Positions 11,641-22,270 of a stretch of DNA of 64,000 bases are shown piece after piece. The translations under genes and the position numbers were made by a program. Every line of letters starts with the position of its first letter. Position 1 is the first letter of the stretch. This stretch comes from Gerris lacustris (lineage: Eukaryota; Arthropoda; Insecta; Hemiptera; Gerridae): contig OX578279.1 in NCBI GenBank assembly GCA_951217055.1, positions 29,972,173-30,036,172 of the forward strand. Direction: 5' to 3'. The notes beneath the pieces are model-generated. The model was not told the DNA's origin and searched no databases. It saw only the letters and a list, made by a program, of their open reading frames with translations.

Positions 11641-12769
11641 TATTACAATACCACATTTCTAATACTAACTTCCACTCTTTTACCATTTTTCCTTCTAAAA
11701 CGTTTTTAATAAATCATGAGCCTTAGTATTTTATTTATAGTAACACTTCCACAAAAATGTTACATTTCCTATTCCTTTGTTTATAAAATAGGCTCACAAA
11801 TACCTTTTATCCCTTTAATTAAATGCTATACTTTTATTAGGATTCTTTAAAATGGCTAAGAAAGGACAGAGTGAAAAAAGTGGGAGAAATGAGAGAGAAG
11901 GTGGGCATGTTAAGTTTTAATTTTAAATCATTCCAGGCCTTCCACTTGTTCCAGGTCCAAAGCCGCTCTCAAGAGATCCTCCACTCCCCCCCCCCCCCCC
12001 CCTCTCCGCTCTTCTCTACCCTTTTCAACCTTGCCGCACTCCAGACGAAGATAATTTTATGTGCGGTAATAAAAGCAAGCCCTGGCCCCGGCATCGTCGT
12101 GACGAGAGCAGAAGGCACGATAATGAAAACGCGGCTTACACTAACTGGGTTTCGCTCTCGTTTTATTACTATTCAAGGCGGGTGGGATAACAAGCCGCTG
12201 GAACTGTCCGTGGACCGGACCCTAGGCTAACCGTATCAGCAAGCAGTAACCTGCATATATTAAATAGAATACCGCAAAATGACCCGCACATGCAATACAA
12301 CAAAGACAGTTCCACTACAATGGTTATTCAAACTTTTTATTTCCCACTCGTATTTAATTCCTATACAATGGCAAAAGCTTGTTGAGGTTTTACGACATTA
12401 ACTCTTCAGAATCAGATCTGAAAGTAGCAGGAAAGGGTTATCGTTAATTACATTAAAATACAATAATTTATAACTATTTGTTGGTAAAAATATTCAACTG
12501 CAATAATGCAAAGTAAAAGGCTTATATATATCAGATGGAAAATCAAAAATATTAAAAAACCATAAATAAAATTAGAAACATAGAGAACTTATTATAAAAC
12601 GAGAGTTAAATTCCTATTTTTACATTCTCATATACAAAAATAGACAGCCAATTGGTGTGGAACATAGCTTCCTCGTATCCTATCTCGTACTTCATTAATT
12701 TTATGATTTTTCAAGCCGCATTATTGACTAATTTGTTTGTTTCCCCAGTTTTTTTAATCTGACTTTAAC
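11640..12769. other. Mixed stretch with a less AT-rich island
   Basis: 11850-12240 is relatively GC-rich and contains a run of about 16 C residues. An open frame of 119 codons crosses it but runs straight through the C run and shows no domain, so I do not call it a gene. The rest is AT-rich and featureless. Confidence 0.4.
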
Positions 12770-12774
12770 ATGAA

Positions 12775-13245
12775 TTAAAGTATCAATTTAGCAAAAGTTA
12801 AAGAGCGCAGACGGTTAAAATTAATCTGGAGCAATCTGCGGATTACTTTCGATAAACTATAAAAGTTGCATACAAATAAGATAAGTACTTTTGACGCTAT
12901 AGGTGTAAATAAATGTACGTTTGTGCGTACGTGGAAGAGAAACAAATGAGCGTAGAATGTTGAAACGTATATGGGACCAACAATAAGCTAAATTTGTCCT
13001 ACCACAAAAATTTCATAACAATCGAACGTGTAGATATGTTAAGATAAGTTGGTTCGCCAAAATTTAGCGGCAGACCGATAAACCGACAGACATACAGACC
13101 GACGACAGACACAACCAAAAATGATCCCTGATACCTGAAACGGATTTCTATCTTGGAATTTTTGAAATCGGAGACATAAAATATTTTCGTTCTTCAGAAC
13201 GATCACATAGCTTCTGTTACCTTTGGTAACCTCGGAAGCAAAAAA
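12775..13245 (+). repeat. F1 foldback family, right arm
   Basis: Runs from AGTATCAATTTAGCA through GAGCGCAGACGGTT, GGTTCGCCAAAATTTAGCG and TCGTTCTTCAGAACGATCAC to GTTACCTTTGGTAACCTCGG. The segmental duplication (copy A) starts inside it at 13021, so the last 225 bases reappear at 20072-20297. Confidence 0.7.
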
Positions 13246-15789
13246 GTTTGGCGCAAAAACTCGATTTTGATGATTTTTTTTTTTTTTTAATGTTATCAGT
13301 CTGTCATCTGTGGAAACGCATTGAGCCTAAACTATTCTAAATTCGATTAAATTAGATTTGACATTACATGTTAAAAATAAAAATCATATCCTAAGTCGAA
13401 ATCGATTAATTCATTTTACCTCTAAATAGAGAGGCACTGATCCAAAGAAACTTATGTAATTCTTAAAAATTATGTTAAAAGAATCTGAAATGAATTCAAT
13501 TTAACTACAAATTTAACTAATAGCCCAGTCAAATTAGACAAATTAATGACCAACATTCGGAATAATTCAAAGTGAGCCTAACTTTTGTGTACACCTTTAT
13601 TTAGTTAGTGTTTTCAAACAACATCCGAAAACTACCCTTGATTTGACCTTGAGCTTCACGAGTTATAAGGCTCAGATGAGGCCAAAATTTAGTTTTTCGC
13701 TTATATCTCCTTCTCTATTGACTTTAGGTATTGGACACTCCTTAGAGATATTAAAGGGAAGAAAATTTTGAACAAAAAAGTATTTTTGTAGTTTTTTTGT
13801 AAAAACTCGCCGTGAAAGTTGAACTGAAGAATAACGCTACAGTAATACCGAGTTCCACAACCAATTTGAGGTCTAAAATGTAAAAAAAAGCGTATCGAAG
13901 GGTCTTCTTTGAACAATATTAAAACAACACGGTTCCCGAGATAATAGGAAGGTTATGTACCACAGCCGCGAATCAGCATATCAGGCTCAAATGAGGAGAA
14001 AATTAGGTTTTTCGCTTATATCTCTATTTAGTCCAGTTAAATTAGGATATAATTCTGCAAAAAATGCCAAAGTTTTGGAAAAAGGCTTAAAATGTTCGTT
14101 AGACTTTCCTGTCTAACATACTAAAAGTCCCCGAGGGTGAAGGGGAAGCTCGCCCCCCCCCCCCCCGGGGGAATAGGTGTTGACAAAAACTATTTTGTCT
14201 ACGGGCTTCATTTTGTGCTTGAATTAAAGCCAATTAAATTTACTACAACTTAATTTATTATGACTTTTCTTGTAGGGTAGAGGTTTTATGCCGATATTCG
14301 CCCCGAAACAAGAGCAATACTTATATTTTCCATTTTTTGGGAAACACTGCCAATTTTTGAAGTGTCATATCTCAGTAACTATTTGACGTATAGAGTTGTA
14401 ATTGGACGTAGAGAGAAGCCAATTATCTTTACTACAACTTCATTCCTTATGACTTTTCTCGTAGGTTAACAGTTTCACGCCGATATTCGCCCCGAAACGA
14501 GAGCAATACTTAAAATTTCCATTTTTTGAAAAAAAAAATTCAATTTTTAAAGTGCCACATCTCGGGAACTATTGTACGTACAGAGTTGCCGTAGGCAGAG
14601 CTGGATTTACATATTTGGTGGCCAGGGGCCCAAGAAAAATTGCCGCCCCTCCCCCTCCCCAAAAATGTGTGACAATATTGTAATTTCTCTAAAAAAAAAA
14701 AAAAAAAAAAAAAAAATCTGCAAGTTTTGTCCTATAAAACATATGAACTAATGTTTTATAGTTTGTCCATTTTTAACCTGATTTATTTTAATATTATTTA
14801 AATAATATTCCACTATTATTACAGGACCAGGCTAAAACCAAATCAAACCAAATACCAATTTTTTAAAATAAAAAAGTCTTTGAATGAAAAACAATTTTCA
14901 AGCCCACAGTATTTATATAAAAGTTTTATTTTAAAATTAGTCATAATTTAACAGTAACTTCTTTTGCAGGAAATAAAAAGTTAAAGTGTAGTTATAAAAT
15001 AATTTTAAAAAACGGCCAGTCATGCACCATGACTTAATTAGCGAATTTTCAAAGAAATCGGCGTATTATTGCCTTAGGATAATACAGGAAACTTTTGGTA
15101 AAATTGGTACACAGGGGTACCTGGTACAAAAGTCAAAATAGTATAAATATACCCTTCCAGATGCATGTCGTTGGAAAGCTCTAAGAGAACAGTAATTGTT
15201 GTACTCTTTTGTCATATTTTCATATAAGAGGGGGGTAAAATGGTAAAAACACGTTTTATGCTATTTTTGACCCTAAATTGTCAAAATTTGACCCCTAAAT
15301 GGACTCCGAAAATTCTTGCCAACGAACTCAGCCTTTCTTTTGATATTATTGACATTTTAAAATTTGTTTGGATTTTTTAAGTGCATCCTAGGGTGAGATA
15401 TCGTCTGGAGTGACACATACATACATAAGAAAAAGTGTTAAATTTCAGGAATCGATGAAGAATGGTATTTCATTTACATGGAGAAAATTTTCAAAAATTC
15501 GCATTTAAAATTTTTGAAGCCATTGCAATAGCTTCATTTTCTTAGAAAATTTGCTAAAAAAGAAAAGTAATTGAATACCTTTGTTGAGAAATTATTTTAT
15601 TGAAATTTCTTACTTCTTGCTTTAACAATAGGAATGTCATTTATGACATTTAAATTCAAGTCATAGTCCAGTTATTTTAGTCATAAATATGGCTTCTGTT
15701 CCAAACCATTCGAAGCTTCAATTTTTTATTTTTTGATCACTTCATTTTGACATTCTGAAAAGCACGACTTTTTGCGTATTTTTGTAAAT

Positions 15790-16505
15790 ATCTCGCTTCC
15801 TTAGCTCGGAGACCAATTGACGATCAGATCAAAATTGAAGATTATAAAATTTCACACATGAAACATTTATTTATTTTTTACTTAGAACGAACCTTTTGGA
15901 TAATAAAGTGCTCCAAAGTTTCCGCACAAGGCGTAAAAAATAATTTTATTACATAGATAATTGTCAATTAACGTTGGCGGAGCTGAAGGGTTCTTGGATA
16001 TAATGCTCCAATACAAGCAAAATTGATTGAAAAGTATGGCAAGAATATTGCTATTACGATTCAGTGTTATCAGCGATACTGCGGACGTCTTCTCTTATAA
16101 TTGCTGCATCAGCTTCAACTATTCGTGGACGTTCTTCTTCTTGATTCAATTTTTTATTTTCATACCAAGCGTTAGAAAGAATAGTCGCATGAGTATCGAG
16201 GAAGCTAATCATTGTCATTTTTTTTTTGGTTTCGTTGTAATAACAATATTGTTGCCATACTTTCCAACCAATTTTGCTTCTATTGTCGCATCCGTAGGAG
16301 CATCATCTTCAAGTTATAAAACATAGACAATTATCTATGTAAATTTTTGTTTTTTTACGTCTTGTCCGGAAACTTTGGAGCACTTTATTACCCAAAAGGT
16401 TCGTTCTACGTAAAAAATAAACATCATGTTTCATGAGTGAAATTTTATAATCTTCAATTTTGATCTGATCGTCAATTGGTCTCCGAGCTAGAGGAAGCGA
16501 GATGT
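15790..16505. repeat. Inverted repeat with a coding-like block
   Basis: Left arm 15790-15965 and right arm 16322-16505 are inverted (GAGACCAATTGACGATCAGA and its complement). Between them a block is also partly inverted. The plus strand near 15996-16060 reads APIQAKLIEKYGKNIAITIQ, and the minus strand near 16260-16300 reads the similar TIEAKLVGKYGNNIVITTK, continuing after a frame break as ISFLDTHATILSNAWYENKK. Two similar peptides in opposite directions mean a decayed gene fragment was duplicated in inverted form. I do not recognise the protein. Confidence 0.5.
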
Positions 16506-16875
16506 TTACATAAATACGTAAAAAGTCTTGCAAAAACAAACACTACTCAAGTTATAATAAGCTAGGTTGTTGCTAATCCGTTCGTTGTACGTAAAAAATG
16601 AAAGATAGATTTTCTGTGGGAAATTTAATAATCTATTTTTTTTAAAAATCTCCTTAATTTGTCTCCGAAACTTAGGAAGCGAGATATTCATAAAAATACG
16701 TAAAAAGTGGTGCGGGAACAGATACTAGATATTCTTCGTCGTATATTCCGTAAACCGTCCATTGCACGTAAATAATTAATGAGATTTTTTTTGTGGGAAA
16801 TTTTGTTATCTTTAATTTTGCTAATTACCTTGATTGGTGTCGGAGCCATAGGAAGCGAGATATTAGCAAAATACC
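16395..16875. repeat. Tandem repeat, about 175-bp unit
   Basis: Three diverged units, each with an ACGTAAAAAAT block, GGGAAATTTTATAATCTT-type sequence, then TCTCCGAGC-type sequence and GAAGCGAGATATT. The GAAGCGAGAT ends lie at about 16495, 16677 and 16852. It overlaps the right arm of the preceding inverted repeat. Confidence 0.6.
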
Positions 16876-17454
16876 GAATTTTTTTATCTTTGCCCTTGAA
16901 TATCAATTAACGCGACCACGATCTTATTGCCGATTTTCAATATGTTTTTCAGAACGACAAAATGAAGTGATCAAAAAATATATTGAAGCTCTGAATTTTT
17001 TGGAACAGAAAACCTAAAATGACTGAACTATCAAGAAAGCAAAAGAAAAGTGTTTTTTGCAGTTAATAATTATTTAATGTTTATATTATAAACTGCTGAC
17101 TGCTGGGAATTCTTTAAATTGTTTAAAAACATAGTTTTATGTCTGTTTTTTACCTTTAAAGATTACGTTGTATAAAAATAGAGAAAAGTTGGCCTAAACT
17201 GAAGTTCTAATCTAATTGGAGTACGTACGTGAATAAGTAGCGGTGACGAGTTATAAATCACTAACCGTTCTATGCCCAAAATCTAGAATCCACTTAAACA
17301 CTAATAAATAAAAACTTATGCCTACTGACCTGCACTTGCGCTCATACTCAACTGTACAATTAGACAATTAGGATAAAAAAGCTCAATTAGTAAATAAATA
17401 AATATTATACTTTTCGTAAAGAATCATATTGTAATGTCCAATATTAAAAAAAAA

Positions 17455-17790
17455 AAAAAAAATGTGTGAGGCTCTCACGCATTAGAAGTGAAACTTAAGT
17501 TCTAGAATGCATTGCTCTCTTTAATTTTTTGACGAAATTTTAGGATTAAGAAATGGTTGTGGGAAATTTAATTGAAAAAAAAAAATATTGCTATGCTAAG
17601 GCAACCACATTTATTCCAATAAAAATAAATATAAGTTTTGATTTGCTGGTCTTTAAATAGATATAATACAATTAATCTGTAAAAATGTTACACTTGGACG
17701 AGTCTCGAATCGCAAACCTCGTTACACGATTTCACTATATGAAAGAATTCACTCTACCGCCGCCAAAGAAGTTTCACTTTAAAAATATGT
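17455..17790 (+). repeat. Dispersed repeat F2, copy in hAT
   Basis: The block from TGTGAGGCTCTCACGCATTA to CAAAGAAGTTTCACTTTAAA is closely matched at 46722-47130 and in part, inverted, at 27338-27425. A short frame reads MLHLDESRIANLVTRFHYM here and MIHLDESRIANFVTRFHYM in the second copy, so the similarity includes a possible decayed coding piece. The family is not identified. Confidence 0.6.
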
Positions 17791-18224
17791 TTTATGTTTT
17801 TTGTTTTATTTTTCTTTCTGCCGCCTTTTGCCGGCTTCGAAAATTTGCCGCCAGGGGCCCGGGCCCCCATGGCCCCTGCGTAAATCCAGCCCTGGCCGTA
17901 GGTATTAAATTGTTGTAAATTTATTGCACTGAAAAACTAGTGTGAAAAATTAACATCGAACAACGCATAATTTACGAGGTATATAGCATCAACTGAAAAT
18001 TATTCAGCTTTTCACGTATTACACAAAAAATTAGGGGGGGGGGAGGGCTTAGGGAGAGGTCTTGGGGGAGGGAGTCTAGGAGGTGGGGGGTAAATAGAGG
18101 AATGAAAAATTTGGAAGGGGGAGTCAAAAATCTATGAAAAAATAAATATAGGGTGGCTTGAGGTTAGAAATCCCTTATAAAATCGTTATAATAAAATTGG
18201 TAAGGCGTGAAGTCTCACGTAAAA

Positions 18225-20066
18225 AGGGTTTCGTTGGTATTGTGAACACAAAATTAGACGGGGGGGGGGGGGGGGGGAGAATTTTTTTTTGACAAAATGG
18301 CGCCGAAAATTAAACACTATCCCTAAGTGGTATATATATTTGTAATCTACTCTTCAATACCTTTCATTTGATACCCCACTTAAAATTTAAAAAAAAAAAA
18401 AATTCTCGAGTGACGTGAATTATCCGCCATCTTGGATATCCAGTAAATCAGATCAAATTGCTAATCTTATTTTTTCTATGGCCCAGCAGACCACACATTT
18501 TGCATATTTTTCTATATTTTTAGTAATAGCGGAAATACGATTTTAGGGGGGGGGGACACACAAAATTTCGATGTTTTTTGACAAAATGGCGCTGAAAATT
18601 AAACACCATCCCTAAGTGGTATATATATTTGTAAACTACTCTTCAATACCTTTCATTTGATACCCCACTCAAAATTTAAAAAAAATATTTTTTCTCGGGT
18701 GGCATGCATTTTCCGCCATCTTGGATTTCCAGTAAATCAGATCAAATTGCTAATCTTATTTTTTCTATGGCCCAGCAGACCACACATTTTGCATATTTTT
18801 CTATATTTTTAGTAATAGCGGAAATACGATTTTAGGGGGGGGGACACGCAAAAATTCGATGTTTTTTGGCAAAATGGCGCTGAAAATTAAACACTATCCC
18901 TAAGTGGTATATATATTTGTAAACTACTCTTCAATACCTTTCATTTGATACCCCACTCAAAATTTAAAAAAAATATTTTTTCTCGGGTGGCATGCATTTT
19001 CCGCCATCTTGGATTTCCAGTAAATCAGATCAAATTGCTAATCTTATTTTTTCTATGGCCCAGCAGATCACACATTTTGCATATTTTTCTATATTTTTAG
19101 TAATAGCGGAAATACGATTTTAGGGGGGGGGACACGCAAAATTTCGATGTTTTTTGACAAAATGGCGCTGAAAATTAAACACTATCCCTAAGTGGTATAT
19201 ATATTTGTAAACTACTCTTCAATACCTTTCATTTGATACCCCACTCAAAATTTAAAAAAAATATTTTTTCTCGGGTGGCATGCATTTTCCGCCATCTTGG
19301 ATTTCCAGTAAATCAGATCAAATTGCTAATCTTATTTTTTCTATGGCCCAGCAGACCACACATATTGCATATTTTTCTATATTTTTAGTAATAGTGGAAA
19401 TACGATTTTAGGGGGGGGGACACGCAAAATTTCGATGTTTTTTGACAAAATGGCGCTGAAAATTGAGCAATATTCCTAATTGGTATATATATTTCTATTC
19501 TACTCTTCAATACCTTTCATTTGATACCCCACTCAAAATTTAAAAAAAATATTTTTTTTCGAGTGACATGAATTATCCGCCATCTTGGATTTCCAGTAAA
19601 TCAGATCAAATTGCTAATCTTATTTTTTCTATGGCCCAGCAGACCACACATTTTGCATATTTTTCTATATTTTTAGTAATAGCGGAAATACGATTTTAGG
19701 GGGGGGGACACGCAAAATTTCGATGTTTTTTGACAAAATGGCGCTGAAAATTGAGCACTATCCCTAAGTGGTATATATATTTCTATTCTACTCTTCAATA
19801 CCTTTCATTTGATACCCCACTCAAAATTTTAAAAAAATATTTTTTTTTCGCGACGTGAAATATCCGCCATTTTGAATTTGAACAGCTGATAATATTGAGT
19901 TCGCTATATTTTTCCTGTGTGCGCGTCAAAACGATCTTTTATACTGGAAAGTTTCACGTTTTTATCTTTTTTGGTTCAAAAGTTATTGGAACCGTACAGA
20001 GTGACAGACGGACACAGGAACGAAACTATAAGGGTTTCTTTTTTTTGGTTTTACCAACGAAACCCT
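18225..20066. mobile_element. TIR element carrying a 288-bp satellite array
   Basis: Ends AGGGTTTCGTTGGTA and TACCAACGAAACCCT form a perfect 15-bp inverted repeat. The right subterminal part reads GACAGACGGACACAGGAACG. The flanks are A-rich, so the target duplication is ambiguous (possibly AAAA). No transposase is visible and most of the body is the tandem array. The element sits exactly between duplication copies A and B. Its superfamily is not assigned. Confidence 0.65.
18255..19860. repeat. Six-copy tandem repeat, 288-bp period
   Basis: The marker GACAAAATGG (GGCAAAATGG in the third copy) occurs at 18291, 18580, 18868, 19156, 19444 and 19732, spacings of 289, 288, 288, 288 and 288. Each unit holds a G run, CGCTGAAAATTAAACACTAT, CTTCAATACCTTTCATTTGA, TTTTCCGCCATCTTGGATTT and ATGGCCCAGCAGACCACACA. 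The middle copies are nearly identical and the outer ones more diverged, as expected for unequal exchange. No open frame crosses the units. Confidence 0.95.
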
Positions 20067-20071
20067 AAAAA

Positions 20072-21927
20072 ATCGAACGTGTAGATATGTTAAGATAAGT
20101 TGGTTCGCCAAAATTTAGCGGCAGACCGACAAACCGACAGACATACAGACCGACGACAGACACAACCAAAAATGATCCCTGATACCTGAAACGGATTTCT
20201 ATCTTGGAATTTTTGAAATCGGAGACATAAAATATTTTCGTTCTTCAGAACGATCACATAGCTTCTGTTACCTTTGGTAACCTCGGAAGCAAAAAAGTTT
20301 GGCGCAAAAACTCGATTTTGATGATTTTTTTTTTTTTTTTTATGTTATCAGTCTGTCATCTGTGGAAACGCATTGAGCCTAAACTATTCTAAATTCGATT
20401 AAATTAGATTTGACATTACATGTTAAAAATAAAAATCATATCCTAAGTCGAAATCGATTAATTCATTTTACCTCTAAATAGAGAGGCACTGATCCAAAGA
20501 AACTTATGTAATTCTTAAAAATTATGTTAAAAGAATCTGAAATGAATTCAATTTAACTACAAATTTAACTAATAGCCCAGTCAAATTAGACAAATTAATG
20601 ACCAACATTCGGAATAATTCAAAGTGAGCCTAACTTTTGTGTACACCTTTATTTAGTTAGTGTTTTCAAACAACATCCGAAAACTACCCTTGATTTGACC
20701 TTGAGCTTCACGAGTTATAAGGCTCAGATGAGGCCAAAATTTAGTTTTTCGCTTATATCTCCTTCTCTATTGACTTTAGGTATTGGACACTCCTTAGAGA
20801 TATTAAAGGGAAGAAAATTTTGAACAAAAAAGTATTTTTGTAGTTTTTTTGTAAAAACTCGCCGTGAAAGTTGAACTGAAGAATAACGCTACAGTAATAC
20901 CGAGTTCCACAACCAATTTGAGGTCTAAAATGTAAAAAAAAGCGTATCGAAGGGTCTTCTTTGAACAATATTAAAACAACACGGTTCCCGAGATAATAGG
21001 AAGGTTATGTACCACAGCCGCGAATCAGCATATCAGGCTCAAATGAGGAGAAAATTAGGTTTTTCGCTTATATCTCTATTTAGTCCAGTTAAATTAGGAT
21101 ATAATTCTGCAAAAAATGCCAAAGTTTTGGAAAAAGGCTTAAAATGTTCGTTAGACTTTCCTGTCTAACATACTAAAAGTCCCCGAGGGTGAAGGGGAAG
21201 CTCGCCCCCCCCCCCCCCGGGGGAATAGGTGTTGACAAAAACTATTTTGTCTACGGGCTTCATTTTGTGCTTGAATTAAAGCCAATTAAATTTACTACAA
21301 CTTAATTTATTATGACTTTTCTTGTAGGGTAGAGGTTTTATGCCGATATTCGCCCCGAAACAAGAGCAATACTTATATTTTCCATTTTTTGGGAAACACT
21401 GCCAATTTTTGAAGTGTCATATCTCAGTAACTATTTGACGTATAGAGTTGTAATTGGACGTAGAGAGAAGCCAATTATCTTTACTACAACTTCATTCCTT
21501 ATGACTTTTCTCGTAGGTTAACAGTTTCACGCCGATATTCGCCCCGAAACGAGAGCAATACTTAAAATTTCCATTTTTTGAAAAAAAAAATTCAATTTTT
21601 AAAGTGCCACATCTCGGGAACTATTGTACGTACAGAGTTGCCGTAGGTATTAAATTGTTGTAAATTTATTGCACTGAAAAACTAGTGTGAAAAATTAACA
21701 TCGAACAACGCATAATTTACGAGGTATATAGCATCAACTGAAAATTATTCAGCTTTTCACGTATTACACAAAAAATTAGGGGGGGGGGAGGGCTTAGGGA
21801 GAGGTCTTGGGGGAGGGAGTCTAGGAGGTGGGGGGTAAATAGAGGAATGAAAAATTTGGAAGGGGGAGTCAAAAATCTATGAAAAAATAAATATAGGGTG
21901 GCTTGAGGTTAGAAATCCCTTATAAAA
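20072..21927. repeat. Segmental duplication, copy B (empty hAT site)
   Basis: Near-identical to copy A but lacking the hAT: GCCGTAGG at 21640-21647 is followed directly by the sequence that lies beyond the insertion in copy A. Copy B continues past 21927 to the right end of the TIR element (22268), whereas copy A is cut at the equivalent of 21927. B is therefore likely the ancestral, complete arrangement. Confidence 0.9.
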
Positions 21928-22268
21928 GTTCTTTTGCCCCCTAATCCTACTTTATTTTTTATTACCTAATTTTGATCGCTTGTAACTCAAAAACGGTTGG
22001 AGCTAAGAAAAAAATGTAAATGAGCATTTTTATTGGAAATTTAATGAAGAAAAAACTTGTAAATAACCATAAATCGCTTAATGCCAACACTTTTCGAGAT
22101 ATAAGCGAAAAACTTAATTTTGGTCTCATTTGAGTCTTATAACTCGTGAAGCTCAAGGTCAAATCAAGGGTACTTTTCGGATGCTGTTTGAAAACACTAA
22201 ATAAAGGTGTACACAAAAATGCAGCTCACTTTGAATTATTCCGATGAAAAATCCTAATTTGACTGGGC
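20575..22268. mobile_element. Long-TIR element with TA flanks
   Basis: Left end GCCCAGTCAAATTAG and right end CTAATTTGACTGGGC are flanked by TA (20573-20574 and 22269-22270). The inverted similarity continues for about 185 bases, through TTTGTGTACACCTTTATTTA, CCTTGATTTGACCTTGAGC and TTCGCTTATATCTC. A third, partial copy of the inner TIR end occurs near 21045-21105. No transposase was recognised. The truncated partner in copy A starts at 13523. The TA target suggests a Tc1/mariner-type or similar family, not proven. Confidence 0.65.
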
Positions 22269-22270
22269 TA

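Larger units (their letters stand above)
14596..17894. mobile_element. hAT element, 3.3 kb, 8-bp target duplication
   Basis: Ends CAGAGCTGGATTTAC and GTAAATCCAGCCCTG are inverted (14 of 15). The flanks 14588-14595 and 17895-17902 are both GCCGTAGG. Copy B of the duplicated segment has a single GCCGTAGG at 21640-21647 and no insert, so the insertion followed the duplication. The interior has no transposase I can recognise. It holds a fragment resembling the Helitron body (15100-15250), an inverted repeat (15790-16505), a tandem repeat (16395-16875) and a block shared with 46722-47130. Confidence 0.9.
13021..18182. repeat. Segmental duplication, copy A (with hAT insertion)
   Basis: 13021-14595 matches 20072-21647 almost base for base, and 17903-18182 matches 21648-21927 with equal length (280 bases). 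The differences I saw are a length change in a poly-T run near 13280 and a T/C difference near 13076. Between the two blocks copy A holds the 3.3 kb hAT. The duplicated DNA comprises the end of an F1 arm and most of the TIR element described at 20575-22268. Such high identity means a very recent duplication or an assembly duplicate. Confidence 0.9.

Noticed and set aside
11871..12230. 119-codon open frame on the plus strand
   Set aside because: It runs through a long C homopolymer and shows no domain or splice context. Length alone is not evidence.
18255..19860. CRISPR-like regular spacing
   Set aside because: The whole 288-bp unit is repeated with no unique spacers. It is a tandem satellite in a eukaryotic setting.
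13701..20968. Two identical 71-codon open frames on the minus strand (13701-13916 and 20753-20968)
   Set aside because: They lie in the duplicated TIR element and are identical only because the DNA is duplicated. No domain was recognised.
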